Shown piece after piece: positions 42,813 to 42,864 of a stretch of 42,864 nucleotides of DNA. The notes beneath the pieces were generated by a model, which had not been told where the DNA came from, made no database searches, and saw only the letters and a program-made list of their open reading frames with translations. The stretch comes from Sulfuricurvum sp. GTDB taxonomy: Bacteria > Campylobacterota > Campylobacteria > Campylobacterales > Sulfurimonadaceae. Position numbers and translations under genes: made by a program. The first letter of the stretch is position 1; every line of letters starts with the position of its first letter. The stretch is from contig JANTHE010000004.1 of the NCBI GenBank assembly GCA_024762585.1, positions 1 through 42,864 of the forward strand, read 5' to 3'.

Positions 42813-42864
42813 TTCAAATACTCTTTTAAAAAAAATTATCGTTTGCAGATGCGCGTCTCTCTTT

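Overview
The window reads as a chromosomal segment from a Campylobacterota (former Epsilonproteobacteria) bacterium, most like the Sulfurimonas/Sulfurovum group. The evidence is gene content and protein style: a dimeric-type dUTPase, an ArsRS-like response regulator/kinase pair, a STAS-MlaE fusion permease, a bamD-lon pair, and an lptD-phosphoribosyltransferase-pnp cluster. A 6S-like RNA candidate also lies just upstream of purD. No transposase, integrase, phage gene, CRISPR array, tRNA or rRNA was seen, so this is core rather than accessory DNA. The genus is not resolvable from sequence reading alone.

Layout, left part: a 5'-truncated cysteine-containing surface-type protein with Ser/Gly/Thr repeats (3-2054) converges on a DEAD-box RNA helicase (minus strand). 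Then come bamD, lon, rmuC, a degenerate histidine-kinase-like protein and a 73-residue protein. These are followed on the minus strand by a CDP-alcohol phosphatidyltransferase and apbE. Divergent from apbE is an iron block: an OprD-like porin, feoA and feoB, with Fur-box-like palindromes in front of the porin and in front of feoA. An ArsRS-like two-component system follows.

Middle part: surE, tcdA, a cytoplasmic thioredoxin/NHL protein, then a tightly packed run greA-argC-LpxH-like phosphatase-mlaE(STAS)-mlaF-mlaD-PqiC-like lipoprotein-patB/malY-cobB, in which most neighbours overlap or nearly touch. The Mla genes form an inner-membrane lipid transporter and its auxiliary lipoprotein. Small genes follow: an unknown 74-residue protein, a helix-turn-helix protein with a lysine-rich tail, a YhbP-family protein and the dUTPase.

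Right part: AI-2E permease, ruvB and panB on the minus strand, divergent from a lone trpA. A 335-base gap then carries the 6S RNA candidate before purD. Next come an RDD protein, lptD, a phosphoribosyltransferase-like gene, pnp, a Pif1-like helicase and a convergent 2-Cys peroxiredoxin whose leader contains a 19-bp perfect inverted repeat.

Envelope biogenesis recurs (bamD, lptD, LpxH-like, Mla, phospholipid synthesis). Non-ATG starts are common: TTG or GTG starts supported by Shine-Dalgarno sequences appear in about a dozen genes. At least three transcription units have a -10 box placed so close to an ATG that leaderless mRNAs are expected. No wholly new defence-type or mobile system was recognised. 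The best leads are the Fur-boxed porin-feoAB block, the 6S RNA candidate, the leaderless mini-ORF before yhbP, the pseudokinase, and the HTH/lysine-tail protein.
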